From Rhodobacteraceae bacterium IMCC1335 (lineage in GTDB: Bacteria > Pseudomonadota > Alphaproteobacteria > Rhodobacterales > Rhodobacteraceae): DNA of 64,000 bases. The position numbers and the translations under genes were made by a program. Each line of letters begins with the position of its first letter. Position 1 is the stretch's first letter. The notes beneath the pieces are model-generated. The model was not told the DNA's origin, searched no databases, and saw only the letters and a program-made list of their open reading frames with translations. Where the stretch lies: positions 62,001 to 126,000 of the forward strand of contig CP046864.1 of assembly GCA_039640495.1 (NCBI GenBank), written 5' to 3'. Of this stretch, positions 1 through 15,976 are shown in pieces.

Positions 1-8
1 ATAAGACA

Positions 9-9
<1 letters not shown>
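1..9 (-). CDS. bchM: Presumed bchM start codons, cut by the window edge
   Basis: Only three codons are visible. On the minus strand the bchL stop TGA (11-9) overlaps an ATG at 9-7, giving the coupled junction TGATG followed by codons for Met-Ser-Tyr. In related purple bacteria bchM (Mg-protoporphyrin O-methyltransferase) directly follows bchL in the bchFNBHLM operon. The identity rests on gene order alone, because no diagnostic residue lies inside the window. Confidence 0.35.
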
Positions 10-7822
<7,813 letters not shown>

Positions 7823-7852
7823 TTGGATCTCCTTATAGGCTCTCTCCCCCCT

Positions 7853-7926
7853 AATTTACGTTTTTATTGTGAAAAGTGTCAATTAAAACTTACAAGTAGA
7901 GGGCCGGGTGACAAATCTTTGTTACA
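7853..7926 (-). promoter_or_regulatory. bchF promoter with paired PpsR (CrtJ)-type boxes
   Basis: On the minus strand a perfect TGT-N12-ACA site, TGTAAGTTTTAATTGACA (7894-7877), contains a consensus -35 hexamer TTGACA (7882-7877). A weak -10 TAAATT lies 18 bases further on (7858-7853). A second, imperfect box, TGTAACAAAGATTTGTCA (7926-7909), lies 32 bp upstream. PpsR binds paired TGTN12ACA motifs and represses bch genes under oxygen; overlap with the -35 element is what simple repression would need. The rest of the 333-nt gap to ppaA (7927-8155) shows no gene and no convincing ppaA promoter to me. Confidence 0.72.
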
Positions 7927-8155
7927 GTTCATCATAATGATATAATTCATGCATAAGCCTGCATGCCGCCAAACATACATTAAACATAGCCAAAAACTGC
8001 ATAACACCGGTGAAGCCGGCTGGTGTTCATCTTCCAAGTTGATCCCAAACATCCATTTTCTTTGACATTTGCTTCGTTTTAGAAAAAACTAGCAGTGTGT
8101 CGCATGCAGTGAGCAAACCTTTGCTGCCATAAATGCGGCGCTGGGGGGTACGAAA

Positions 8156-8944
8156 ATGTCCAAACATGAAGAGGCAGGATCAAGAAAAGGATCCGCTCTG
8201 GTATCCGATTTGGCGCAACGCGTTTTGCGCGAACTCGGACAAAAAGCCCCCGCAGAAGCGCGTGAGCAAATCCAGAAAACTGCGCATTGGCTGGCGGTTA
8301 CTTGCAGCACGCCTGGATCTTATTCGCATGAGGCAATGCTAAAGGCTTTAATGCAAAAAGGTGTTTCGAACGAATTATTAATCGATGTATGTATCCCAGA
8401 GGCTGCCCGTACGCTGGGAGCGGGCTGGAATGACAACACGCGCAGCTTTGGTCAGGTTTCGCTGGGTACAGTCCGTCTGCAAGGGTTGGTGCAAGAGTTG
8501 AGTGCACAGTGGAAATTTACCCCCGTTATCCATGACCAACCAAGCGTTTTGGTGGCAATTTGTGGCGATGAGGATCATATATTGGGCCCGCTGGTTCTAA
8601 GCGATCAGCTACGGCGGCTTGGGTATTCGGTCAAGCTGCTGCTCGGCGCAACCGAGAAAGACGTGCATGATAATATCGAAATTGGCTTTTTCGACATGGT
8701 GATGTTTTCGTGTTCAAGCGTCGTCTCCCTTGATAATGTGGCGAAAGTTGTTAAGTCATTACGCCAAGAGATAAGCGATCCACCCATACTATTACTGGGC
8801 GGAGCCGTTTTGGGCCACGCGCCCGAAATTGAAAAATTAGTGGCGGTAGATGTGATTGCTTCAGGTTTAACAGATGCGTTGGAACAGCTCGAAAGCGGGC
8901 AAGTCGTAAAAGCCGGCAAAACTAAAGCTAAGGTGTCTGGATGA
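8156..8944 (+). CDS. ppaA: PpaA/AerR-type cobalamin-binding antirepressor of photosynthesis genes
   Basis: PpaA/AerR proteins bind vitamin B12 and counteract PpsR/CrtJ, giving light and redox control of photosystem genes. The 262-residue product has an N-terminal helical part and a B12-binding-like domain from about residue 128 (VLVAICGDEDHILGP), with His141 as a candidate cobalt ligand. The region LLLGGAVLG near residue 215 fits the glycine-rich end of that fold. The ATG follows a GGGGGG tract that can serve as ribosome-binding site. Its stop overlaps the ppsR start (ATGA), the gene pair expected for this regulatory system. Confidence 0.88.
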   Translation: MSKHEEAGSRKGSALVSDLAQRVLRELGQKAPAEAREQIQKTAHWLAVTCSTPGSYSHEAMLKALMQKGVSNELLIDVCIPEAARTLGAGWNDNTRSFGQVSLGTVRLQGLVQELSAQWKFTPVIHDQPSVLVAICGDEDHILGPLVLSDQLRRLGYSVKLLLGATEKDVHDNIEIGFFDMVMFSCSSVVSLDNVAKVVKSLRQEISDPPILLLGGAVLGHAPEIEKLVAVDVIASGLTDALEQLESGQVVKAGKTKAKVSG

Positions 8945-10359
8945 AAAACAGCGGCACAAAACTCTGGGATTTTGGCTCTATTCCAATGATCGAGCCGGAA
9001 TATCTGGGCAGTATTTTAGCCGCTGCCTCGGATATTGCTTTGGTGGTAACCCTTAAGGGCAAAGTATTGTCGGTGCTTGTCAATGACAATGATCGAAGCT
9101 TGGGAAATCTCTCGCATTGGGAACAGCGAAAAATCCACGATTTCCTTACCACTGAAAGCATTCCGAAGCTTGAAGCCGTTTTTGCCCAATTCGCGAGCGG
9201 ACAGAATGTTTTGCATCCTGTCGAGCTTAACCATCGCGACAACGCGATTTGGCAATTTCCCGTTTCCTACAGCATTCACCGGCTAGGAGATGCTGATACA
9301 TTGCTTATGCTGGGCCGCGACCTTAGTTCTACCGCAGAGACGCAACAGCAATTGGTTAAGGCCCAATTGGCGATCGAGCGCGGGTATGAAGAACGCCGCG
9401 ATTTCGATGCCCGCTACCGCATGCTGTTGGCGACGATGCAAGAACCAGTGGTGTTTGTTTCTGCAAATGATGGGCGGATCAAGGATATAAACGTAGCCGC
9501 GATTAACTTATTTGGCCAAAACACCAATGATCTGGAAGGCAGCGTTTTCTCGCAATTGTTCAAGAACCGCCGCCGCGGTGAATTCCAAGACGCCCTGCTG
9601 GCCATTTCATCAAAAGATCAAAATTCTGATATGACCGTCGAAGATGTGAAGCTGGGCCGGCGCTTCAAAATTAGAGCCTCGTTGTTCCGAGCCTCGGGCG
9701 AGCGGCTTTTGATTTGCCGCCTGATCAGCGAAAATGACACGTCTTTAAAGGATGACATAACAACTCAAAATCTTTTATCGCTTTATAACCTGGGAACCGA
9801 TGGCATCGTATTCACCTCGGCAAATGGATTTATCGAAGCGGCCAATGAAGGCTTTCTTGATTTGATAAACACCGCCAATCTGGGCGATATCAAAGGCCGT
9901 AGCCTGAGCGAATTTTTGGCCCGCGGTCAAATTGATTTGGCGGTTATGCTCGAAAATGTCACGCGCTCTGGTCAGGTGCGCGTTTACGCCACCAAGTTAC
10001 AAAATGCGATTGGCAGCAAGCTTGGCGTTGAAGTGTCGGTGGTAAGATTACCAAGTGACGCGCGCGAAACGATGGCGTTTGTGATCAGAGACACCAACCG
10101 TTTTGAAGAAAGCCCAGCGCCGGCGATTCCCTCTGAGGATTTCAGCCAATCCAATGTGGCAGAATTGGTCGGCTCGTCCACCCTGCGCGAAATCGTGGGT
10201 GAAACAACCGATATGATCGAAAAAATCTGTATTGAAACAGCGATAGAGCTGACTCAAAACAACCGCGCAGCTGCGGCTGAAATGTTGGGATTATCGCGGC
10301 AAAGCCTCTATGTAAAACTGCGTAAGTTTGATCTTTTATCCAAAGACCGCCTATCATAA
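8941..10359 (+). CDS. ppsR: Transcriptional regulator PpsR (CrtJ family)
   Basis: PpsR is the oxygen- and redox-responsive repressor of bacteriochlorophyll, carotenoid and light-harvesting genes. The 472-residue protein shows successive PAS-like regions (about 25-125, 160-260 and 275-375) and a C-terminal Fis-type helix-turn-helix with NNRAAAAEMLGLSRQSLYVK (about 440-459). The protein has only two cysteines, Cys259 and Cys430, at positions that match the two redox cysteines described in Rhodobacter PpsR. It is coupled to ppaA by a 4-nt overlap and is followed by a terminator and a PpsR-type box in front of bchG. Confidence 0.94.
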   Translation: MKNSGTKLWDFGSIPMIEPEYLGSILAAASDIALVVTLKGKVLSVLVNDNDRSLGNLSHWEQRKIHDFLTTESIPKLEAVFAQFASGQNVLHPVELNHRDNAIWQFPVSYSIHRLGDADTLLMLGRDLSSTAETQQQLVKAQLAIERGYEERRDFDARYRMLLATMQEPVVFVSANDGRIKDINVAAINLFGQNTNDLEGSVFSQLFKNRRRGEFQDALLAISSKDQNSDMTVEDVKLGRRFKIRASLFRASGERLLICRLISENDTSLKDDITTQNLLSLYNLGTDGIVFTSANGFIEAANEGFLDLINTANLGDIKGRSLSEFLARGQIDLAVMLENVTRSGQVRVYATKLQNAIGSKLGVEVSVVRLPSDARETMAFVIRDTNRFEESPAPAIPSEDFSQSNVAELVGSSTLREIVGETTDMIEKICIETAIELTQNNRAAAAEMLGLSRQSLYVKLRKFDLLSKDRLS

Positions 10360-10386
10360 TCTAAAAACGCGCCCCTCGCCGATACG

Positions 10387-10413
10387 AACCTGCCTCTGAG
10401 GGCGGGTTTTTCT
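10387..10413 (+). terminator. Rho-independent terminator after ppsR
   Basis: An 8-bp stem AACCTGCC / GGCGGGTT (one G-T pair) closes a 6-base loop and runs into a T-rich tail. It lies 27 nt after the ppsR stop and just before the PpsR box of bchG, so the ppaA-ppsR message probably ends here and bchG has its own promoter. Confidence 0.75.
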
Positions 10414-10428
10414 TGCGTTGCGCCAAGT

Positions 10429-10446
10429 TGTAAGTCAAACTAGACA
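10429..10446 (+). promoter_or_regulatory. PpsR-type box immediately before bchG
   Basis: TGTAAGTCAAACTAGACA is a perfect TGT-N12-ACA site. It resembles the box in the bchF promoter read on the minus strand (shared TGTAAGT at the left end and GACA at the right end). It ends one base before the bchG ATG at 10448, where a ribosome-binding site would normally be. No Shine-Dalgarno sequence is seen between box and start. Confidence 0.7.
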
Positions 10447-10447
10447 T

Positions 10448-11359
10448 ATGACTGTTGCGCAAAGTTTACAGCTGGCGAAAAAACCACATCCGCTGGCGGC
10501 TCTGGAATTGATCAAACCCATCACATGGTTTCCACCTATGTGGGCCTTTGGCTGCGGTGTGATCTCTTCGGGAATGCCGCTGCTACAGAATATCTGGCTT
10601 ATCCTTTTAGGAATCGTTTTATCCGGACCAATTGTCTGCGGGATGAGCCAAGCCGCCAATGATTGGTGCGACCGGCATGTCGATGCGATTAATGAGCCCT
10701 ATCGGCCAATTCCCTCGGGGCGGATTCCGGGCGCATGGGGCTTGTGGATTGCGCTGGCAATGTCGGCGCTTTCGCTCTTTGTTGGCTGGTGTTTGGGAAT
10801 CTGGGGCTTTGTCGCCACAATTCTTGGCGTTTTGGCGGCTTGGGCTTATTCGGCCGAACCTATCCGCCTTAAAAAATCGGGCTGGTGGGGGCCGGGCTTG
10901 GTTGGCCTGTGCTATGAGGGCCTGCCTTGGTTCACCGGGGCGGCGGTGATGTCGACCGCGCTGCCAGATCCAAAAATCATTCTTGTGGCCATGCTTTATG
11001 CGCTGGGTGCGCATGGCATTATGACCTTAAACGATTTCAAAGCGCTTGAAGGCGATCGTCAAACCGGTTTGCGCTCTTTGCCCGTTACGCTGGGGCCAAA
11101 GCGCGCGGCGCATATCGCCTGTTGGATCATGTTAATTCCGCAGCTGGCGGTGGTGATGCTGCTGATGCTTTGGGCGGTGCCCAATCCCTATCCGGCGGCG
11201 ATCACAGCCTTAATCTTGGGCCAGCTTTGGGCGATGCGGGTGATGCTGCGCGATCCTAAAGCAAAAGCGCCTTGGTATAATGGCACCGGAGTGATGATGT
11301 ATGTCAGCGGCATGTTGATCACCGCTTTTGCTCTGCGCTTCCTTGGGGAGGCCTTGTAA
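10448..11359 (+). CDS. bchG: Bacteriochlorophyll synthase BchG
   Basis: BchG is the membrane prenyltransferase of the UbiA family that esterifies bacteriochlorophyllide a with geranylgeranyl or phytyl diphosphate. The 303-residue product contains the prenyl-diphosphate motif NDWCDRHVD (about 71-79) and several hydrophobic segments. The start MTVAQSL at 10448 is the first ATG and fits the family N-terminus (LELIKPITWFPPMWAF from about residue 19); a TTG at 10418 would only add ten residues after the terminator. There is no clear ribosome-binding site, and a PpsR box abuts the start. The stop overlaps bch2 by one base. Confidence 0.95.
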   Translation: MTVAQSLQLAKKPHPLAALELIKPITWFPPMWAFGCGVISSGMPLLQNIWLILLGIVLSGPIVCGMSQAANDWCDRHVDAINEPYRPIPSGRIPGAWGLWIALAMSALSLFVGWCLGIWGFVATILGVLAAWAYSAEPIRLKKSGWWGPGLVGLCYEGLPWFTGAAVMSTALPDPKIILVAMLYALGAHGIMTLNDFKALEGDRQTGLRSLPVTLGPKRAAHIACWIMLIPQLAVVMLLMLWAVPNPYPAAITALILGQLWAMRVMLRDPKAKAPWYNGTGVMMYVSGMLITAFALRFLGEAL

Positions 11360-12639
11360 TGCTCAGTTGGCTATCGATCTTACGTTTGGGATTGGTGCAA
11401 ATGTGCCTTGGAGCGATCGTGGTGCTGATGACCTCGACCTTGAACCGGTTGATGGTGGTCGAGCTGGCGCTGCCGGCGCTTTTACCGGGTTTCTTGGTTG
11501 CGCTGCATTATGGCGTTCAACTTACCCGGCCAAATTGGGGGTTTCGTTCAGATAGGGGCGGCCGGCGCAGCACTTGGATTATCGGCGGCATGGTTATTTT
11601 GGCTTGCGGCGGGCTTGCGGCAGCGGCCGCCATACCTCTGCTTGAGTATAATTTTCGATGGGGCTTGGTTCTATCGATCATTGCCTATAGCGCTATCGGA
11701 TTGGGTGTTGGCGCGTCTGGAACCTCGCTATTGGCTTTATTGGCAACGGCCACAGCACCACGCCGCCGCGCTGCCGCCGCCACGATCACATGGCTGATGA
11801 TGATCGCCGGTATTGCAATCACAGCCGGCATTGCCGGCAGCCTGTTAGACCCATATTCGCATTTGCTTTTGCTCAAAATCGTTGCAACCGTCAGCGCGGG
11901 CGCGGTTCTGTTAACGCTGATCGGAATTTGGCGCATTGAGCGCGGATTGACCCGCCAGGCTGAAGCTTCTCACACGCCATTTTTGGAAGGGCTGAAGGAA
12001 GTTTGGGCCGAAGATAAAGCCCGCAGATTCACGGTTTTTGTGTTCTTATCAATGACCGCCTATTTCATGCAGGAGCTGATTCTTGAACCCTATGCTGGGC
12101 TGGTATTCGGCTTTAGCCCAGGCCAATCTACCAGCTTATCAGGCGCCCAAAATGGGGGCGTCTTCTTGGGCATGCTCTGCGTTGGACTGGCCTGTACGGG
12201 TTTGAAGCTTGGCAGTCTGCGCAGCTGGGTGATCGGCGGTTGCCTCGGATCAGCGTTAAGCTTAAGCGCGATCGCAGCGCTTGGACTTGAGGGCAGTGCC
12301 GCGCAATTGACCGCGGCGGTTATCGCGCTTGGCGTCTTCAACGGTATGTTTGCCGTTGCGGCAATCGGCTCGATGATGTCGCTTGCCGGCGCAGGGCGCG
12401 GGGCGCGCGAAGGCACGCGGATGGGGCTTTGGGGCGCCGCGCAAGCCATCGCCGCAGGATTTGGCGGGCTGTTTGGCGCCGCAGCAGCAGATGCGATGCG
12501 GTTATGGATGGCCTCACCCGCCAGCGCATTTGGCAGCGTGTTTCTATTTGAGGCCGCGCTGTTCGTTCTGGCGGCAGCTATGGCGGCAAAAACCATCGAA
12601 CACAAACCAATCGCACAGAATTTAGTACCGGGAGAATAA
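11359..12639 (+). CDS. bch2: PucC/Bch2-family membrane protein of the bchG-bchP operon
   Basis: This 426-residue MFS-like membrane protein, with about twelve hydrophobic segments, belongs to the PucC/LhaA/Bch2 group. Members help assemble light-harvesting complexes or handle bacteriochlorophyll; the exact job of the member between bchG and bchP is not settled, though a link to tail reduction or delivery has been proposed. TAATG couples it to bchG, and GGGGAGG seven bases upstream is a strong ribosome-binding site. Position and family together support the call; the substrate cannot be read from sequence. Confidence 0.88.
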   Translation: MLSWLSILRLGLVQMCLGAIVVLMTSTLNRLMVVELALPALLPGFLVALHYGVQLTRPNWGFRSDRGGRRSTWIIGGMVILACGGLAAAAAIPLLEYNFRWGLVLSIIAYSAIGLGVGASGTSLLALLATATAPRRRAAAATITWLMMIAGIAITAGIAGSLLDPYSHLLLLKIVATVSAGAVLLTLIGIWRIERGLTRQAEASHTPFLEGLKEVWAEDKARRFTVFVFLSMTAYFMQELILEPYAGLVFGFSPGQSTSLSGAQNGGVFLGMLCVGLACTGLKLGSLRSWVIGGCLGSALSLSAIAALGLEGSAAQLTAAVIALGVFNGMFAVAAIGSMMSLAGAGRGAREGTRMGLWGAAQAIAAGFGGLFGAAAADAMRLWMASPASAFGSVFLFEAALFVLAAAMAAKTIEHKPIAQNLVPGE

Positions 12640-12641
12640 TC

Positions 12642-13820
12642 ATGTTTGACGTCGTGGTAATTGGAGGCGGACCTTCGGGTGCAACAGCCGCAGAGGATTT
12701 AGCGCGCAGCGGCCGAAAGGTTGCCCTGCTAGATCGCGCGGGCCGGATCAAGCCCTGTGGCGGCGCTGTACCCCCGCGCCTGATCAGCGATTTTCGCATT
12801 CCTGACTCGCAAATCGTGGCTAAAATCACCACCGCACGGATGGTGTCACCCACGCAAAGATCCGTCGATATTCCGATAGAAAACGGCTATGTTGGTATGG
12901 TCGACCGCGAGTTTTTTGATGAATTTCTTCGAAAACGTGCGGCAAAGGCGGGCGCGCAGCGTCTGACCGGCGTCTTTCAAAAAATCATCCGCGATGGCGG
13001 GAAAACCCAAGTTCAATATCGTGATCGCGACACTGGCGCCGAAACGCTTTTAGAAACAAAACTGGTTATTGGCGCGGATGGCGCACGCTCTTCGGTGGCC
13101 CGCGCAGAAGTGCCCGATGGCGAAAAAATTCCTTATGTCATTGCCTATCACGAAATTATCGAAGCCCCCAAACCCAACGCCACCTATGATCCTATGCGCT
13201 GCGATGTCATTTATGATGGCGATATATCACCCGATTTTTACGGCTGGGTGTTTCCCCATGGCGGCTCTGCCAGCGTCGGGATGGGCACCGGGCTTGACGG
13301 GTTTGATCTGAAAGATGCCACCGCTAAATTGCGCCGGGCTGCCGGTTTAGAAGGCTGCAAAACGATTCGAAAAGAAGGGGCGCCCATCCCTTTAAAGCCA
13401 CTTGATCGATGGGATAATGGCCGCGATGTGGTGCTGGCCGGAGACGCGGCCGGCGTTGTGGCACCCAGTTCTGGAGAAGGGATTTATTATGCCATGGTCG
13501 GGGGGCAAGTGGCCGCCACCGCCGCCAGCGCCTTTTTAAAAACCGGGCGGGTAAAAGATTTAAAACTGGCCCGGTCTTTATTCATGCGCGAACATAAAAC
13601 GGTGTTTCGCGTGCTGGCCTCGATGCAAAACGCCTATTATCGCTCGGATGACCGTCGCGAAAGATTCGTATCGCTTTGCCATGATGTTGATGTTCAAAAA
13701 CTGACATTTGAAGCCTATATGAATAAGAAGCTTGTGCAGGCGCGCCCGCTGGCACATGTGAAAATAGGCCTAAAAAACCTTGCCCATTTAACCGGGCTTG
13801 TAGGAGCAAATCACGTATGA
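12642..13820 (+). CDS. bchP: Geranylgeranyl reductase BchP
   Basis: BchP reduces the geranylgeranyl tail of bacteriochlorophyll (or free geranylgeranyl diphosphate) to phytyl. The 392-residue flavoprotein begins with the Rossmann motif GGGPSG (residues 8-13) and keeps the IKPCGGAVPP segment near residue 35 and the FAD motif with GDAAGVVAPSSGEG near residue 268. It follows bch2 by two bases and overlaps idi by four (ATGA), so the tail-supply steps are grouped in one rightward operon. Confidence 0.96.
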   Translation: MFDVVVIGGGPSGATAAEDLARSGRKVALLDRAGRIKPCGGAVPPRLISDFRIPDSQIVAKITTARMVSPTQRSVDIPIENGYVGMVDREFFDEFLRKRAAKAGAQRLTGVFQKIIRDGGKTQVQYRDRDTGAETLLETKLVIGADGARSSVARAEVPDGEKIPYVIAYHEIIEAPKPNATYDPMRCDVIYDGDISPDFYGWVFPHGGSASVGMGTGLDGFDLKDATAKLRRAAGLEGCKTIRKEGAPIPLKPLDRWDNGRDVVLAGDAAGVVAPSSGEGIYYAMVGGQVAATAASAFLKTGRVKDLKLARSLFMREHKTVFRVLASMQNAYYRSDDRRERFVSLCHDVDVQKLTFEAYMNKKLVQARPLAHVKIGLKNLAHLTGLVGANHV

Positions 13821-14356
13821 GCTTAATGATCCCGGCCTGGGTAAACGGCGTATTAACCCCCGTGGAAAAGCTAGAAGCCCATGAAAAAGGGCTTAAACAC
13901 AAAGCGATTTCGATATTTATGATCTGCAATGGCAAGATCCTTATCCAAAGGCGGGCTTTGGAAAAATATCATACCCCCGGGTTATGGGCCAATACGTGCT
14001 GCACGCATCCTTTGTGGAATGAAGCCCCAGAAGATTGCGCAGAGCGGCGCATGAAAGAAGAACTGGCCATTGAGAATATTCAACTGATCTATCGGGATCG
14101 CATCGAATATCGTGCAGATGTGGGCAATGGCTTGATCGAGCATGAGGTTGTGGATTTATTTATAACGCATGTGGATGCGCCGCCTCCGATGGCCGCAAAC
14201 CCAGAGGAGGTGATGGATCTGCGCTGGGTCGAATATCACGATCTTTTGGCAGAGGTTCAGCGCTGGCCCAGTCGGTTTACGCCTTGGTTGCGGATCTATC
14301 TGGATCAGCATTCGGATCGAATTTTCAGCCCCGATATGGTTCGGGCTATGGCCTAA
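13817..14356 (+). CDS. idi: Isopentenyl-diphosphate delta-isomerase, type I
   Basis: This enzyme interconverts isopentenyl and dimethylallyl diphosphate and so supplies the carotenoid and bacteriochlorophyll tails. The 179-residue Nudix-fold protein has the catalytic cysteine region NTCCTHP (Cys62 equivalent to the E. coli active-site Cys) and the glutamate-rich Nudix helix CAERRMKEEL. The 3' end overlaps the convergent sulfotransferase-like gene by 11 nt. It closes the photosynthesis block on this side. Confidence 0.95.
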   Translation: MSLMIPAWVNGVLTPVEKLEAHEKGLKHKAISIFMICNGKILIQRRALEKYHTPGLWANTCCTHPLWNEAPEDCAERRMKEELAIENIQLIYRDRIEYRADVGNGLIEHEVVDLFITHVDAPPPMAANPEEVMDLRWVEYHDLLAEVQRWPSRFTPWLRIYLDQHSDRIFSPDMVRAMA

Positions 14357-15068
14357 GGCAAAATTGTGCCAACGCATCATAGGCCGGCATGGCCTGATCG
14401 GCCAACGCCTTCAAATGATCCGGTAAATCCGGAAGAGGCTCTGCTTCTACGGCGCTAAACCCAGTGGACCTATGCACGGCCCCATACCAATGCGCTGCCC
14501 AAATCCCATCACAGGACATACCACCCGCCGGCCAGCTTAGCATGGCGGGGTCAAAACCAAGCCCCAAGGCGGCGCAAAGGCGACGCAAGGCGCGCTCTGG
14601 GTTTAATAAAATATCAGCGCTGTCGATAACCAAAGGGGTTTGACCCTGCGCCCGAAGCCCCTCAAACAACGATTCTTGTTGCAAAAAACCAAGATCCGCC
14701 AGCGTTGGATTTTCATATTTACGCGCAAAGCTGGCCACCACGCGCATTGGATGCCGGATCAAAAACACATTCTCAACCTCGCGCATCCAATCGCGGGGAA
14801 TTCCCGGAATCATATGCTGGGTCATATGCTTATGATACATATGGCGATGCGACGCGCCAATCGGCGCCAACAAGGCTTTGACCACCTCTGCCGGATCTTG
14901 CGTCTGGCTGGCCAAAATTTCCTGAACCATCGGATGCTTTAAACCCGACAGCTTCAAATAAGCGGCGTAAAACGGTTCATCCACCGCCGAAAAATCTACT
15001 CTATTGGCAAACGCATACATCAGCGCCGTTGATAGGTTGCGCGGCCCCGACCAGACAGCAAGCCGCAT
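14346..15068 (-). CDS. Sulfotransferase-like P-loop protein
   Basis: This 240-residue protein opens with SGPRNLSTALMYAF, resembling the 5'-phosphosulfate loop of PAPS-dependent sulfotransferases, and has FLIRHPMRVVASFARKY near residue 105, like the 3'-phosphate-binding region. The substrate is unknown. Its start overlaps the stop of the class IV aminotransferase gene in TGATG, so the two are probably co-translated. Homologues are often labelled branched-chain aminotransferase-like, although no aminotransferase domain is present here. Confidence 0.75.
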   Translation of the reverse strand: MRLAVWSGPRNLSTALMYAFANRVDFSAVDEPFYAAYLKLSGLKHPMVQEILASQTQDPAEVVKALLAPIGASHRHMYHKHMTQHMIPGIPRDWMREVENVFLIRHPMRVVASFARKYENPTLADLGFLQQESLFEGLRAQGQTPLVIDSADILLNPERALRRLCAALGLGFDPAMLSWPAGGMSCDGIWAAHWYGAVHRSTGFSAVEAEPLPDLPDHLKALADQAMPAYDALAQFCLRP

Positions 15069-15976
15069 CAGCCAACCTCTTTCAATATTAAATCTTTGTA
15101 AAGGCTTCGTATTTTCTGCGTGACCGGCCCGATATTGCCAGTTCCTATCTGGCGTTTATCCACTTCGCCCACCGGTGTTTGGGCTCCAAACGTGCCCGTC
15201 AGAAACGCCTCATCCGCCCCGTAAACATCCACCAATGAAAAATTACGCTGATAGACTGGAATATTGTGCTGCTGACAAATCTCGATCACCTTTTGCCGCG
15301 TGATACCATTCATGCAGTAATCACCCGTGCTGGTCCAAACTTCGCCCTTGCGCACGATAAAGAAATTGCAGGCATTGGTGGTGTTTACGAATCCATGCAC
15401 ATCCAACATCAGCGCTTCATCCGCCCCGGCTTTTTCCGCTGCAATACAAGCAAGGATGCAATTTAACTTAGAATGCGAGTTTAATTTTGGATCCTGCGTC
15501 ATCGGCAAGCCGCGTTGATGGGGCACCGTGGCAAGGCGCACGGGGCGCGCCAATTTTGGCCGCGAATGCTCCATAATAATCACGAAAGTCGGCCCCGAGC
15601 GCGACAAAGACGGATGTTGAAAGGGGCGGTGTTTCACCCCGCGCGTGACCATCAACCGCGCATGGGCATCCGACTGCATGTGATTGGCTGATTGTGTCTC
15701 TAACAAGGCAGTTTTAACGCCTTGGCGATCTAATCCAATGTCAAGATCAATGGCTTTGGCCGCTTCAAATAACCGATCAAGATGCAGATCCAAATAAGCC
15801 CAATGGCCATTGTAAAGCCGCAAGCCTTCCCAGATACCATCCCCCAACATAAATCCGCTATCATAGACGCTGACCACCGCCTGCGCTTTGGGCACAAGCG
15901 CGCCGTCGACATAAATCAAAATGTGATCATTGCGCGCATCCTCTTCGGCCTGATGCGTGGTTTGGGCGTCATCCAT
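15068..15976 (-). CDS. Class IV PLP aminotransferase (branched-chain / D-amino acid type)
   Basis: This 302-residue fold-type IV aminotransferase has the N-terminal VSVYDSGFMLGDGIWEGLR segment, the likely PLP lysine in NSHSKLN, and TTNACNFF where the family has its cofactor-binding E.STNSN segment. Substrate preference (branched-chain amino acids, D-alanine or other) cannot be told. The ATG at 15976 is preferred over a GTG at 15994; either start overlaps the maeB end. It is the middle gene of a leftward unit maeB - aminotransferase - sulfotransferase-like. Confidence 0.82.
   Translation of the reverse strand: MDDAQTTHQAEEDARNDHILIYVDGALVPKAQAVVSVYDSGFMLGDGIWEGLRLYNGHWAYLDLHLDRLFEAAKAIDLDIGLDRQGVKTALLETQSANHMQSDAHARLMVTRGVKHRPFQHPSLSRSGPTFVIIMEHSRPKLARPVRLATVPHQRGLPMTQDPKLNSHSKLNCILACIAAEKAGADEALMLDVHGFVNTTNACNFFIVRKGEVWTSTGDYCMNGITRQKVIEICQQHNIPVYQRNFSLVDVYGADEAFLTGTFGAQTPVGEVDKRQIGTGNIGPVTQKIRSLYKDLILKEVG

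Noticed and set aside
8062..8090. TTGACA-containing promoter for ppaA
   Set aside because: The -35 is good but no acceptable -10 lies at the right distance.
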